Below, piece after piece: positions 22,701 to 34,256 of a stretch of DNA of 64,000 nt. Position numbers and translations under genes: made by a program. The stretch comes from Plotosus lineatus. Its lineage: Eukaryota; Chordata; Actinopteri; Siluriformes; Plotosidae. The stretch covers positions 8,815,661 through 8,879,660 of the forward strand of contig CM045735.1 in NCBI GenBank assembly GCA_024760905.1, written 5' to 3'. The notes below the pieces were generated by a model. The model did no database searches and was not told where the DNA came from. It saw only the letters and a list, made by a program, of their open reading frames with translations. Within the stretch, counting starts at the first letter, position 1; every line of letters begins with the position of its first letter.

Positions 22701-25700
22701 AAGCCCTCTCCACAGATTATTTTAGCCAATTAACCTACTGTGCATGTTTTTGGACTGTGGGAGGAAACCGGAGTACCCGGAGGAAACCCACGCAAGCATG
22801 AGAAGAACATGCAAACTCCACACAGAAACACCCAGGATTGGATTCGAACCCAGGCCTTCTTGTCATGAGGCAGGCGTGCTAACCACTACGCCACCGTGCC
22901 GCGCCACTGGTGGAAGGAATACTTCGAGGACCTCCTCAATCCTACCAACACAGCGTCCGTGGAAGAGGACGACCATTGGGGTTTGGGCGGTGGTGTGTCC
23001 ATCACTGGAGCTGAGGTCACTGAGGTTGTCAAAAAGCTTCTTGGTGGTCAGGCTCTGGGGGTGTATGTGATTCGCCCTGAATATCTCAGGGCTCTGGATC
23101 CTATAGGACTGTCTTAGTTAACACGTATCTGCAACATTGCATGGCCATCAAGGGCTGTTCCTCTGAATTGGCAAACCGGGGGTGGTAGTCCTCCTTTTTA
23201 AAAAGGGGGAAGAGAGGGTGTGTTCCGATTATCGTGTAATCACACTCCTTAGCCTACCTGGGAAAGTCTATGCAGGGGTACTGGAGAGGAGGATGACTGA
23301 TAGTTGAACCTCAAATTCAGGAGGAACAATGTTGTTTTCGTCCTGGCCATGGCACTCTTGACCAACTCAATATACGCTCCACAGGATCTTGGAGGGGGCA
23401 TGGAAGTTTGCCCAATCTGTCCACATGTTTTTTGTGGACTTGGAGAAGGCTTTCAACTATGTCCTTTGGGCTATCTTGTGGTCTGGGAGTACAGCGTTCC
23501 GGACCTGTTGCCACGGACCATTTGATCGCTGTATCACCGGAGCCAGAGTTTGATCTGCATTGGTAACAATAGGTCGAATTCGTTTCCGGTGAGGGTTGGA
23601 GTCCGCCAAGGCTGTCCTTTGTCACCGATTCTGTTCATAATTGTTATGGACAGAATTTCTACGCGTAGCCGAGGCATTGAGAGATTCTGGTTTGGTGGCA
23701 CTCAGATCTCTTCTCTGCTTTTTGTGGATAACGTTGTCCTTTTGGCTTCATCAAGCCAGGACCTCCAGCTCTCATTGGAGCAATTCGCAGTCGGGTGTGA
23801 AGCGACCAGGATGAAAATCAGCACCTCCAAGTCTGAGGCCAGGGTTTTCAGTCGGACAAGGGTGGAATGCACCCTCCGGGTCAGAAATGAGGCCCAGCCC
23901 CAAGTGGAGGAATTCAAATATTTCGGGGTCTTGTTCACGAGTGAGGGAAGGATGGAACTTGAGATCTACAGACGGATTGCTGCAGCTTCTGCTGTAAAGC
24001 GGAGCCTGTACTGGTCCGTCGTGGTGAAGAGGCAGCTGAGCCACAAGGCAAAGCTCTCAATTTATAAATTCATCTACGTTCCAACCTATAGTCACGAGCT
24101 TTGGGTAGTGACCAAAAGAACAAGATTGTGGATACAAGCAGCTGAAATGAACTTCCTTCGCCAGGTGCTGGGGATCTCTCTAAGAGATAAGGTGAGAAGC
24201 TCAACCATCAAGGGAGATCTCGGGGTAGAACCGCTGCTCCTCCGCATTGAGAGGGGCCAGATGAGGTGGCTTGGGAATCTGGTTAGAATGCCTCCTGAAC
24301 GCCTCCCTTGTGTGGTGTTTCGGGTATGTCCAACAGGGAAGAGATCCCAGGGTCGACCTCGAACACACTGGAGGGACTATGTTTCTCGACTTGTCTGGGA
24401 ATGCTTCGGTGTCCCTCCAGAAGAGCTGAAGGAAGTGGCTGGGGAGAGGATCGTCTGGACCTCATTGCTTAGGTTGCTGCCCCCACGACCCGACCCAGGA
24501 ATAAGCAGAAGATGATGATGATGAAGATGAAAATGAAACTTTAGATGTATATTGTAATACATACTTGGTTATGTTCCAGATCTTTATGCATTTGGTGTGG
24601 GTGATGATGTTGAGAAAGAGAAAATTGATGATTGGGTGTCAAAAAGAGATGACAACGAGAAGTATTACTTTATCCTCCCAAACATGGATGAAGTTGGACA
24701 GTCCTTAGATGAAATGATTGGTACAGTATTTACTATTTTATTCATTGATGGTTTTGGTTTACTCAGCTCTAAATTTGCAATCGTAAATATGATTCCAAAT
24801 CTGTTTAATTTGCAATGTATGTGTGTGTAACTCTCGGCGTTTAATGCTTAGATGAGAGCAACAGTATATCATTGTGTGGACTATACAAAGACTACTCGGA
24901 CCCTGAGTTAAAATCATCTTTGCGCCTCACATACCCTTGGCTGATAAAGATATCTATAACTGTAAGATCTGTTTGAATCTCTTGTCTGCTATCATTATAT
25001 TTTGCAAAATTCTGATTTTCTGAAGCAAGTTACTGATGATACTTGTAGAAAGAATTTCTAGTGTAAAATTGTTTGCTTTTTATTCGATTTCTTTTCTGCT
25101 CTTAACAGCATGAACATGGCACTGCCAACTGTATCGGATCGCTGGTCACTCCCAGGTTTATTCTCACTGCTGCCCATTGCTTCAGGTTTGATGATAGTCC
25201 TGACAGAATTCTGCTTGTGGCACCAAATGCTAAAGGTATGAAATGCAACCGCAATGATTTATGTAATGTTAATTGTATTTCAGGGCAATAATATCACTTG
25301 GTGTCGTTACAGAGAACAACACGTCAAAACATATTTTAAGGAATTTTTTCAGGCTGTCACACCTTCAGCATTTTTCAAGAGCACTGCATAATATTGAAAT
25401 TCATGTAATGTTCAATAATTATTAATTAATGTATTATTTTTGGATTAGACACCGGATTAGAAGTGGAGCGTTTCATATATCACCCTGACTACAATACCAA
25501 ACAGAAGAAGGCGGAGGGAATAAAAGAGTATTATGAATATGATGTGGCCCTCATTCAATTAAAAAAAGGTGTGAAAGCCAGTCCTGATCTCAGGTGAGGA
25601 ATTTATGCTAATTCATGAATTTATTGGATAAAAGCAACTTTGTCCAAATTGATCCTTGAGGATGAGAAATAAATATTCACAGCTCCATAAGTTTATTTAA

Positions 25701-27857
25701 ATGACTTACAGAGATGGAAGAGTTGCTTATACATATGAAAAGAGACTTATGTGCCGGACTATGATGCAGTACTGTATAAGAAATGAAGGGGAGAAAAGTA
25801 GAATGTAATTTATTGGTGGCACATCTGCCTCACAACAGGATGGTCCTGGATTATGGTCCCGGGCTCGCATGTTTCATTGTGGAGTTTGCATGTGCTCCCC
25901 ATGCTTGTGAGGGTTTCCTCCAGGTACTCCGGTTTCCTCCCACTGTCCAAAAACATGCACATTAGAATAATCGACTGTTCCAAATTCATTCAAGGTTCAG
26001 TGTGAGTGTGTAAATGGTTATGTGTGTGTTGGCCAAGAAATTGTGTGGTTTGAAAAGCTGTTCAAAGTGTACCCTGCTGTTATTCACTGGCTGAGATAGG
26101 CTCCAGACTTTTCGCGTTCCCAGTAGGATTCATCGGGTCAGAAAATGAGTGAAAGATTTGAAAAATGTGACTCTTAAGAATGAGACACAAGAATTGACTC
26201 ATAATTCTTGATTCTTGATGTATCCTAGAACTATTTGCATTCCCTGCACTCATGAGACGAATGGTGCTTTACAACTTTCTGCCAGTGAAGCGACATGTGA
26301 AAAACATAGTGAGTGAAAAACCCTTTAGTCCTTTAATGAAACACTTCTGCTGATAAACATACTGTGTATCATAAGCTATGACTGGCAGATATGCTATAAA
26401 TAAACGTGGTCTATATAACAATGTATAGTGAAGAATATGCATGGACAAGTAAAGAGGCCTGCAGTCGGTGATGTCACTTTCTGTGTTTGTAGGTTAATTT
26501 TAGTTTTCTATTTGTTCTCTTACAGTGGAAGTGTTGTTAAACAGTGAACATGTGAACGCACATTTCATAACACATGAGGTTGAACGCAGCAAAACGCCCA
26601 AACAAAAAGTTCACATCAGGCAGGGCCAACAGGTAAATAAATATTTATGATAAATAATGTTGTGCATCTGAAAATCTGAAACATGTTGCTGTCATATGTG
26701 ATGCTTTTTCTCTTTGAGATTTTTAAAATGGAATATATTTTACAGTGGAATCTTCTATATAGATTATATAATCAAGAAATTACTCAGACCATTACCAAAA
26801 CATTACTTTTACCAATAGCTCTGTTGTTTTTGTTATTTTTTCTATTTATTCCACTGATTATCATTAATTCTCTAATTGGTTTAAAATAACTTATTAAAAT
26901 GGTTTAATAATCCCAATGTTATATTAATAATATGTGTTAATATATACAACTTGTGAAGAGAGCAGTCTGATTGCTCTACTCTCAGAGGATTAATAAATAT
27001 TATTTAATTCTTTCAATTATTCATTTTCTGAACCTCTTAATCCTGATTATTGCTATTGGGGTGCTGGTTCCCATCTCGAAGAGCTTACCAGGCCATCGCA
27101 GGGCCAAAACACATGCATCTATTCCCACTCACTCTCACAGCTGGAGGTTATTTGGAAAAGCCAAAAACCGTGCGTGCTTTTTATACCCCAAACATGCTTG
27201 AGGCGTGTTCATAGCGTAATTCATGGAGATGATGGACATTGTGTCCCCACTGCAATGCCAGGTTATGCTGTCTTTATTTATGTCACCACACAAACTTGCT
27301 GATGTCATGTTTTTGTTCCTCATTTCTTTAGAGAGAAAATTGTATTAAACAGGCTGAAAAGGTATTAGGTGTTACAGAAGAAATTGCAAAGGAGATGATT
27401 ACAGATAACTTTTTATGCACTGGTGGAGTTACACCAAATTATGTTGATGATATTACTTGCAAAGGTAAAATGTCTTTTTATTATACAGTTTGCCACATCT
27501 GTTGATTAAATTATATGTTTACTTTAAACGTCGGATTTTTTTTTCAACAGGAGACTCTGGTGGTCCTACATTTTTGGAACGAAATCGTTTGATCCAGGTC
27601 AGATTTATGATTGCTCTCGCTCACTGTTTAAAAATCAACATACAAGTGATGAAGAATAGCAAAATAGCAAGTTTATCATTCCTCATTCTCAGGTTGGAGT
27701 CATCAGCTGGGGTCTGAAGGACATTTGTGGAGAAGATGGCGGGGATCCAGAAGAGACCCGAGACTTCCATACGAACCTTTTCAGTCCGAAAGTGCGAGAA
27801 TTCCTTAAAAAATACCTGGGTGATAAGAAAATAGATACACCTCTAAACTTTTTCTAA
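15993..27857 (+). CDS. cfb: Complement factor B (copy A), 17 exons, signal exon not found
   Basis: Exons: 15993-16187, 16264-16449, 16553-16726, 16844-16930, 17028-17161, 17383-17530, 18345-18476, 18650-18742, 24580-24720, 24852-24961, 25109-25235, 25449-25593, 26229-26308, 26526-26632, 27332-27464, 27551-27597, 27693-27857 (TAA). All join in frame, giving about 734 residues, close to the mature length of mammalian factor B. The product binds C3b and, after factor D cleavage, forms the protease part of the alternative-pathway C3 convertase. Three CCP domains, a vWA domain with the metal-site motif DASDS, and a trypsin domain with TAAHC, YDVALIQL and KGDSGGP are all present. AGKR before IRLD corresponds to the factor D cleavage site. 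C2 is a possible alternative name, since fish factor B and C2 are hard to separate. The first exon, with the signal peptide, lies upstream and is unidentified. Confidence 0.9.
17692..18035 (-). repeat. Type II SINE in intron 6 of copy A, full unit defined by empty site
   Basis: TTAAGTTGATG flanks the insertion at 17,681-17,691 and 18,036-18,046, while copy B has the single unoccupied site at 35,934-35,944. The full element is therefore 344 bp: tRNA-Glu-like head at the 18,035 end, shared body, a short block matching the RTE 5' leader (GGAAGGGCATCCAGCG), and the RTE 3' terminus (TCGCTGTGGCGACCCCTGAT). It inserted after the A/B duplication, or was lost cleanly from B, which is much less likely. 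Confidence 0.9.
18743..18748 (+). other. cfb: GC-AG 5' splice site of intron 8, copy A
   Basis: The reading frame of exons 8 and 9 joins only if exon 8 ends at CTC-G and the intron starts GCAAGT. The nearby GTAAAA would shift the frame into a stop. Copies B (38,821) and C (48,843) have the same GCAAGT, so it is not a base-call error. Confidence 0.85.
19100..21840 (+). mobile_element. RTE-like LINE in intron 8 of copy A, decayed
   Basis: It starts with the leader GCAGCCATGAAGGAGG, carries GGAAGGGCATCCGAAG at about 19,188, and ends with TGTGGCGACCCCTGAAGGGA and a (GAA)n tail, the simple-repeat tail typical of RTE elements. The coding pieces are an endonuclease ([31 protein letters not shown]) and a reverse transcriptase ([35 protein letters not shown]). 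Several stops break it, and the stretch with the catalytic FADD block and part of the C-terminus is deleted near 21,200-21,300 and 21,690. ACTTTATCAA/ACTTTATGAA at the ends may be the target duplication. Confidence 0.8.
21985..22470. other. Ancestral intron 8 segment shared with copy C
   Basis: This stretch, with GGTAGCCCAGCAATACAATC and CACTGAGAGCCAGCTT, aligns with 48,870-49,295 plus 49,739-49,783 in pseudogene C but is absent from copy B. It shows that B lost part of intron 8. Confidence 0.75.
22668..22902 (-). repeat. tRNA/L2 SINE in intron 8 of copy A
   Basis: On the minus strand it reads GCGGCACGGTGGCGTAGTGG, GGTTCGAATCCAATCC, then GGTTTCCTCCGGGTACTCCG. This is the common fish tRNA-headed SINE. 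It abuts the truncated 5' end of the Rex3-like element. Confidence 0.8.
22903..24535 (+). mobile_element. 5'-truncated Rex3-like LINE in intron 8 of copy A
   Basis: The product is the second half of a reverse transcriptase and C-terminus. It runs from VRQGCPLSPILFI and the degenerate catalytic LLFVDNVVLLA (Asp-Asp changed to Asp-Asn) to GQMRWLGNLVRMPPERLP and LRLLPPRPDPGISRR. Upstream parts at 22,920-23,500 are in broken frames. The 3' end is (GATGAT)n and GATG-type repeats. Both that tail and the conserved blocks near 23,170 and 23,608 agree with what I remember of Rex3, the teleost RTE-clade LINE. It is not functional. Confidence 0.75.
25808..26150 (+). repeat. tRNA/L2 SINE in intron 12, shared by copies A and B
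   Basis: It has TGGCACATCTGCCTCACAAC, GGTTTCCTCCAGGTACTCCG and a tail ending GGGTCAGAAAATGAGTGAAA. The same insertion lies at 41,794-42,145 in copy B, so it predates the duplication. The B box is degraded. Confidence 0.75.
26995..27196 (-). repeat. SINE tail remnant in intron 14 of copy A
   Basis: TCATTTTCTGAACCTCTTAA, CCAGGCCATCGCAGGGCCAA and the downstream AAGCCAAAAACCGTGC region are an L2-like tail in reverse. The matching remnant in copy B is at about 45,020-45,258. Confidence 0.6.
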
Positions 27858-28065
27858 AAGTTAAATAGATGATGATTCATTTTTTTCTATGAATATTTAA
27901 TTGTTTGCTTTTTCCTTCTTTACTTAAGAGTTATAAATGTTCTCTTCATTGTATTCAACATTCAGCACAGACTTGCAATAGCACTGTGTAGATTTATTAA
28001 TGTCATGTCTCAAACAATAATTATAGTTATTATACCTGCTTACAAATATTATCGGGCACTTTGTA

Positions 28066-28071
28066 AATAAA
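28066..28071 (+). terminator. cfb: Polyadenylation signal, copy A
   Basis: AATAAA lies about 210 bases after the stop codon. The counterpart in copy B is at 46,141-46,146 in matching context. Confidence 0.6.
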
Positions 28072-28091
28072 ATCAACTTGGTCTGAGAGTA

Positions 28092-28092
28092 T

Positions 28093-28135
<43 letters not shown>
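28092..28135. repeat. (TG)n microsatellite
   Basis: About 20 TG units just past the copy A 3' end. The copy B counterpart is at 46,172-46,231 and is longer. Confidence 0.9.
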
Positions 28136-28139
<4 letters not shown>

Positions 28140-28702
28140 ATTGGCCCACTGATGGGCTGCTAAGCTGTTTATGGTGTATCCTTTCTTTGCTTGGAGTTGG
28201 CTTAGGTAGGCCCTAGCAAGAAGCCCAAAGAAACTCTTAGGAGAAAGTGGATGGATAAGTGAATGACCAAATGAATGCATTTGCCTAATGTGAATGTCTT
28301 TGGACTGTGTGAGGAAACTAGAACACCCAGAGGAATCCCAAATGTGCTTGTAGAGATTATACAAACCAGAGGGCTTTCGCCCAGGATGCTTCTTGCAATA
28401 ACAGATTAGACTTTGCTAAAAAGCTTACTCCAGTAATGAACATATGAACAAAACATATGAAACCAATATAACTACTGACATGGATAAAGAAGGCATGAGC
28501 TCCAGATCATACCACACTATCTGTTAAACATGATGGACATAGGCATATTTGCTGCCAGTGGAGTTCACTGGTGTTCATTGATGATGATGAGACTGCTGGT
28601 AAAATAAAAAGGATTAATTCTACACTACAGTCACATGCTGGCAATTTTATTTTCAATCCAATTGTGTTGATGTATAGAGAGACCCGTACAAAAAAAACCC
28701 CC
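28136..28702. repeat. SINE tail remnant and Tc1-like remnant downstream of copy A
   Basis: 28,136-28,380 is a reversed L2-like SINE tail. 28,380-28,700 matches part of the degenerate Tc1-like element at about 8,980-9,610 (CATGATGGACATAGGCATAT, CTGCCAGTGGAGTTCACTGG). The same pair follows copy B at 46,236-46,885. Confidence 0.6.
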
Positions 28703-29060
28703 AAAACCCAAATAAGATAAGATAAGATACAGCTTTATTAATCTCACAATGGAGAAATTCACTGTTACAGGCTCTTGAGGTACTATCAGTAGGGGGTGCA
28801 AAAATAGATACAAGTACAAACATACACACATACATATATTATATAAGTAAATAAATAAATAGATACATAAATAGTATAAATTAATAAACAATAAAAGAAA
28901 AGAATGGAGCAACTTTATAGACTGGCCTATATTAAAGTGTAATGTATCTGAGTGCAGAGTAGATGGGTTGATATGGTTCACAGTCAGTGGGGTAGATGTG
29001 GTTGATTAAAGTGCACGGGGTTTTTATTGCACATAACCGGTATTTTCACAGACAGTTACA
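28703..29060. repeat. Possible Rex1/CR1-type LINE 3' fragment
   Basis: ATAAGATACAGCTTTATTAA, CACAATGGAGAAATTCACTG and TACAGGCTCTTGAGGTAC resemble the widespread teleost LINE 3' untranslated motif in which TTTATTGATCCC is followed by GGGAAATTC. No coding sequence is present. Confidence 0.4.
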
Positions 29061-29211
29061 AAGTGATTACAAAATAATAATTGATGCGAAGGAACAAACC
29101 ATACAAACCTCCAACCAAGAAAAGTCCAATTCAATGCCAAGACTCAGTCAATGGAACATGTTGGATAAAAGTATGCAATGCAAGTTGCAGGTCAGGTTAG
29201 GGTAGGAAGCC

Positions 29212-32200
29212 TTCTTCTTTTACTTTCGGCTGCTCCCTACAGGGGGGTCGCCACAGCAAATCATCCGCCTCCACCTTACCCTGTCCTCCGCATCTTCTTT
29301 TCTGACTCCAACGACCTTCATGTCTTCCCTCACCACATCCATAAATCTCTTCTTTGGTCTTCCTCGAGGCCTTCTGCCTGGTAGTTCCAACCTCAGCATC
29401 CTACTGCCAATATACTCACTATCCCTCCTCTGTACATGTCCAAACCATCTCAATCTAGCCTCTCTGACTTTGTCTCCAAAACATCTTATGTGGGCTGTCC
29501 CTCTGATATACTCATTTCTGATCCTATCCATCCTCGTTACTCCCAGAGAGAACCTCAACATTTTCATCTCCACTACCTCCAGCTCTGCCTCCTGCCTTTT
29601 CTTCAGCGCCACTGTTTCTAATCCATACAACATCGCTGGCCTCACCACTGTCTTGTACACTTTTCCCTTCATTCTTGCTGACACTCTCCTATCGCACATC
29701 ACACCGGACACTTTTCTCCAACCATTCCAGCCTGCCTGCACACGTTTCTTCACCTCTTTTCCACACTCTCCATTGCTCTGGATTGTTGAGCCTAAGTACT
29801 TAAAATCCTCCACCTTCGTTATCTCTGCTCCCTGTAACATCACCGTTCCTCCTGGGTCCTTCTCATTCACACACATGTATTCTGATTTTCTGAGGCTAAC
29901 CTTCATACCTCTCCTTTCCAGGGCATACCTCCACCTCTCTAGATTTTCCTGCACTTGTTCTCTGCTCTCACTACAGATCACGATGTCATCTGCAAACATC
30001 ATAGTCCATGGAGATTCTTGTCTCACCTCGTCTGTCAGCCTGTCCATCACCATAGCAAACAAGAAGGGGCTCAGAGCTGACCCTTGATGCAGTCCCACCT
30101 CCACCTTGAATTAAGTCGGTCACACCGACAGCACACCTCACCGCTGTCTTACATCTCTCATACATGTCCTGCACCACTCTAACATACTTCTCTGCCACTC
30201 CAGACTTCCTCATGCAATACCACAGTTCTTCTCTTGGCACCCTGTCATATGCTTTTTCCAGATCCACAAAGGCACAATGTAGCTCCCTCTGACCTTCTCT
30301 GTACTTCTCTATTAACATCCTCAAAGCAAACACTGCATCTGTGGTGCTCTTTCTTGGCATGAAACCAAACTGTTGTTCACAAATGCTGACCTCTGCCCTT
30401 AGTCTAGCTTCCACTATTCTTTCCCATAACTTCATCGTATGGCTCATCAACTTTATCCCTCTGTAGTTGCTGCAACTCTGCACGTCTCCCTTGTTCTTAA
30501 AAATGGGCACCAGCATACTTCGTCTCCACTCCTCCGGCATCTGCTCACTCTCTAGTACCTTGTTGAATGTTCTTGTCAGAAAATCTACTGCTACCTCTCC
30601 TAGACACTTCCATACCTCCACAGGTATATCATCAGGACCAACTGCCTTTCCATTCTTCATCCTCTTCAATGCCCTTCTCACTTCACCCTTACTGATCTTT
30701 GCTACATCCTGCTCCTCAATGGTCACCTCTTCTACTCTTTTATCGCTCTCATTTTCCTCATTCATCAGCTCTTCAAAGTACTCTTTCCATCTTCCCAGCA
30801 CACTTCTGTCATCAGTCAATACATTTCCCTCTCTGTCCTTTATCAATCTAACTTGCTGCACATCCTTCCCATCTCTATTTCTCTGCTGTGCCAACCTGTA
30901 TAGATCATTTTCTCCCTCTTTACTATCCAACCTATCATACAAGTCATCATACGCCCTCTGTTTGGCCTTAGCCACTGCTACTTTCGCCTTACGCTGTGTC
31001 TCCCTGCACTCCTGTTTACTCTCTTCGGTCCTCTCAATGTCCCACTTCTTCTTAGCTAACCTCTTCCTTTGTACACACTCCTGCACTTCCTCATTCCACC
31101 ACCAAGTCTCCTTATCTACGTTCCTTCCAGAGGACACACCAAGTACTCTCCTACCTGTATCCCTGATCACATTTGCTGTGGTTGTCCAGTCATTTGGAAG
31201 CACTTCCTGGCCACCCAAAGCCTGTTTCAACTCCTCCTTGAAGACAACACGACACTCTTCCTTTTTCAGCTTCCACCACTTTGTCTTCTGCTCTGCCTTT
31301 GCCTTTTTCACCTTTCTCACCATCAGAGTCATCCTGCACACCACCATCCTATGCTGTTTGGCAACACTCTCACCCACTATGACTTTGCAGTCACTGACTT
31401 CCTTTAAATTACATCTCCTGCACAAGATGTAGTCTACCTGTGTGCTCCTACCTCCACTTTTATAAGTCACCCTATGCTCCTGTTTCTTCTGGAAGAAAGT
31501 ATTCACCACAGCCATTTCCATCCTTTTTGCAAAATCTATCAACATCTGTCCTTCTGCGTTCCTGTCCTGGATACCAAACCTGCCCATCACTTCCTCGTCC
31601 CCTCTGTTGCCTGTACCAACATGTCCATTGAAGTCTGCACCAATGACCACTCTTTCACCTCTGGGGGTACGCTGCATCACTTCATCTAAGTCACTCCAGA
31701 ATCTCTCCTTCTCTTCTAGCTCACATCCTGCCTGTGGGGCATAAGCACTAACAACATTGAGCATTACACCTTCAATTTCTAACTTGAGACTCATCACTCT
31801 GTCTGACACTCTTTTCACTTTTAGAACATTCCTGACAAACTCCTCCTTCAAGATGACTCCTACTCCATTCTCTTCCCATCCACCCCGTGATAAAATAGCT
31901 TAAACCCTGCTCCTAAGCTTTTAGCTTTGCTACCTTTACACCTGGTCTCCTGAACACACAGTATGTCCACTTTCCTCCTCTGCATCATGTCAGCCAGCTC
32001 TCTACCTTTTCTTTGCATAGTTCCAACATTCAAAGTCCCTACCCTCAGTCCTAGACTCATGCCTTTCCTCTTCTCTCTCTGCCTACGGACACGCCTCCCA
32101 CCTCTCCTTCGACGTCTTCGACCAACAGTAGTCCAATTTCCATCAGCACCCTGTTGATTGACAGCACTGATGGCGGTCGTTGTTAACCCGGGCCTCGACC

Positions 32201-32360
32201 GATCCGGTATGGGGGTAATACTTCTGATTTGCATCATAAATATTTGGCATTGGTTTTACGTCGGAAAAACCCTCTGCATTTCTCCGGGCTTGGGACCAGC
32301 ATGACCCCCCCCCCCCCACCTTGGGACCCCACCACCACCACCACCACCTCATGGCTGCAT
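29212..32360 (-). mobile_element. Near-intact RTE-like LINE between copies A and B, 15-bp target duplication
   Basis: TTAGGGTAGGAAGCC occurs at 29,197-29,211 and 32,361-32,375; unit A has it once, unoccupied, at 14,567-14,581. On the minus strand the element runs from a leader (AAATGCAGCCATGAGG, then (GGT)n and a G run) through endonuclease and reverse transcriptase to TGTGGCGACCCCCCTGTAGG and a short (GAA)n tail. At 3,149 bp it appears full length and is the best-preserved LINE of the window. Confidence 0.88.
29220..32237 (-). pseudogene. Endonuclease-reverse transcriptase of the RTE-like LINE, two frameshifts
   Basis: Three consecutive frames make one protein of roughly 1,000 residues. 32,237-31,860 has the endonuclease start with VDILCVQETRCKGSK. 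31,851-29,986 (621 codons) has [32 protein letters not shown], then RT motifs [35 protein letters not shown] and [14 protein letters not shown]. 30,104-29,220 (294 codons) has [20 protein letters not shown], the catalytic [11 protein letters not shown], and the C-terminal [20 protein letters not shown]. Comparison with the sister elements shows a 1-base deletion near 31,860 and a 2-base gain near 30,112 as the breaks between the frames. The RTE clade is my best assignment from the simple tail and domain order. Confidence 0.82.
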
Positions 32361-32375
32361 TTAGGGTAGGAAGCC

Positions 32376-34256
32376 TCACCAAGCATTTTCCATTTCTTCC
32401 TATTGTAGCAAAAAATGAGTCGAACAAATAAACTAAAACAAGATATCCGGTAAACAGCCACTATTTCACATAAGCCAGAATTTGACTTCATGTCTAAATA
32501 CTATCCACTAAATATTATTGAAATTTATTACAGTAATCAACCCTGGGACTAAAAAAAAAAAAAAAGCAGTCAAGAGGCAAAGCAAACAATTTTTTTGTAT
32601 GGAAATAGAAATCCAAAATTATTATTTCTTAACTTATTTAAAATTAACTTATTCATTAGAATTAAAATTAAGCTAAAATTTCAAGCATTTTGCAAATCTG
32701 ATAAGATGAACACATATTTTGCATTTATTTAGTTATATGCTTTTATTTTTAGGTTTCGTTTTTACTCCCTGACATGACAAAATACTAATAATCACTTTGC
32801 CCAATATTGGTCAATGAACTTTTGTCTTTGATTTGAGGTTAAACAGTAACCATAGGCTATTGCTTCTGCCCTTCCTGCTATTCATCCTGCCCCCTCTTTA
32901 TAAACATGCTCGAACTGCAAGTTCTTTATTTTTCATCTTGTTGACAATAAGGGTGAAAAAGCAGCATGCGGTCTGTATTTTTTTCAAATTTATTATTTTT
33001 GGTGACTTTAAGCCATTGTGCCTTTGTAAACGGTAAGAACGCTGTCATTCTCTTTACAGTCTGAATATTTTTTCATGCTTATTTTACCTTTAAACTTAAA
33101 AGGATATACGTTAAAAACATTAAAATTAGAATAACTTTGGAATATTTACACCTAAGAAGCTACAGAATTCAGAATATACAGAATATTTAGCAGCTACTAG
33201 GAAATTACAATCACAAATGCGTCATTCTCTGAAACTCACACCATAAACTGTGACATTCACAATTCACAAGTTTCAGTGTAGTGCTGCTTATTTCCCTATT
33301 TATTGACCATAAATTCATAAGCTCTTGCTACAGAGACAGTGAGTGAACAACTTGATGCATATAAGTGAACTTTTTTTAGTAACAAACAGGGAAAAAAATT
33401 GTTGGAAATACCAAATTCACATTCAAATTCATTCACGCATGGACACAACATTCATACCATTAGTTTTTGGTGAATAAATTAATTACTTGTTGACTACGTA
33501 TGAAGTGAATATACTTCAGGAGGAACTGAATTGTACACTGAAAGCTGTAACACAGGACCAATGGATCGGTTCCCTGTGCAACTGGCGTGACCACCACTGG
33601 TTCTGGCACAAGATCTTTATTGCAAGTCCTACTATTTGCACTTTGATCTGTTATTTTGGTGATTATAGTATGGCATGAATCGTAAGTGACTAAAAAATAA
33701 CCAACATTTTGTCCATACTGTGACTAATTGTGCAGAAATATTTCAATGTTTTATTTTCTTAATCTTTTTCACCAGATGTACTGTAGCCAGTTTATTTATT
33801 AATATTATTATTTATTGTGTCTGACATGTCATATGTGTCCATGTGTGGGTGGGGATTTCTCTTTAATTCTTTATAGTTTTTGGAAAACATTCAGTCAAAA
33901 TGCGAATTGTTGAATTCAACAAAGTTTAAGACAATGGATCAAATTAATTCTGAGTGTTTTCTTTCAAAGTTTACTGCAGTTTAAAATAATAATCCTTTGT
34001 ATTCCAGATGATAAACAGAAGGAGATTAGAAAGAGACTTCATTCTTTGAATTGGAAAAAAGGAAATGCTTAAATTCTATGTGTATAATAAAAACATTATG
34101 ATAAAGTAAAATCGGTTATAAATGTTTCTGTCCTGCATACCTTTTGACATTTACATTTTAAACCAGATTTCTAAATATAGAAGATCTAATCAAACACATT
34201 TGTTTCTGAGTATCTTCTCATCACCATCTCAGACCCAATTGTATGTTCCTGTGTAG
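32376..34256. other. Upstream flank of factor B copy B
   Basis: It aligns with 14,582-15,992 upstream of copy A, including an (A)15 run at about 32,551. A segment of roughly 430 bases (about 33,040-33,470) is present here and missing in A. A hydrophobic frame at about 32,850-32,890 (LLLLPFLLFIL) has no ATG in a useful place, and I do not call it the signal exon. Confidence 0.55.

Larger units (their letters stand above)
17028..24961 (+). other. cfb: Copy A: von Willebrand A domain
   Basis: Exons 5-10 code for it. It opens with LLDIYIALDASDSI, where D-x-S-x-S is the metal-ion (MIDAS) site that coordinates Mg when C3b binds. FTDGIAN supplies the later MIDAS aspartate. KRGPATKLKDVLK and YAFGVGDD are family signatures. 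Intron 8 inside it is enlarged to 5.8 kb by an RTE LINE, a SINE and a Rex3-like element. Confidence 0.88.
25109..27857 (+). other. cfb: Copy A: trypsin-like serine protease domain
   Basis: Exons 11-17 code for it. The catalytic His is in LTAAHC, the Asp in YEYDVALIQL, and the Ser in CKGDSGGP. Cys before KGDSGGP and Cys in KDICGEDG form the expected disulfide beside the S1 pocket. Instead of Asp at position 189 there is a small hydrophobic residue, while RDFH near the end corresponds to the Asp used by factor B for arginine specificity (from knowledge of the family). The C-terminus ends LNFF. Confidence 0.88.
14551..29180 (+). repeat. Tandem duplication unit A (about 14.6 kb)
   Basis: Starting at CAAGTTGCAGGTCAGG (14,551), copy A and its flanks align with a second unit starting at the same words at 29,181. 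Bases to the left of the two start points differ, so this is the visible left border. The unit contains a complete set of 17 factor B exons, shared intronic SINEs and a shared Rex3-like insertion. Confidence 0.75.

Noticed and set aside
29320..31689. Long plus-strand frames of 255 and 321 codons
   Set aside because: They are antisense to the RTE reverse transcriptase frame, which carries the real motifs (FADD, QFGF).
32833..33036. Hydrophobic frame LLLLPFLLFIL upstream of copy B as signal exon
   Set aside because: It has no usable ATG, and the aligned sequence in copy A changes the reading (ATG present, different downstream residues). Not supportable without transcripts.
33487..33678. Small frame upstream of copy B
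   Set aside because: The equivalent in copy A is broken, and the frame has no domain or signal character.
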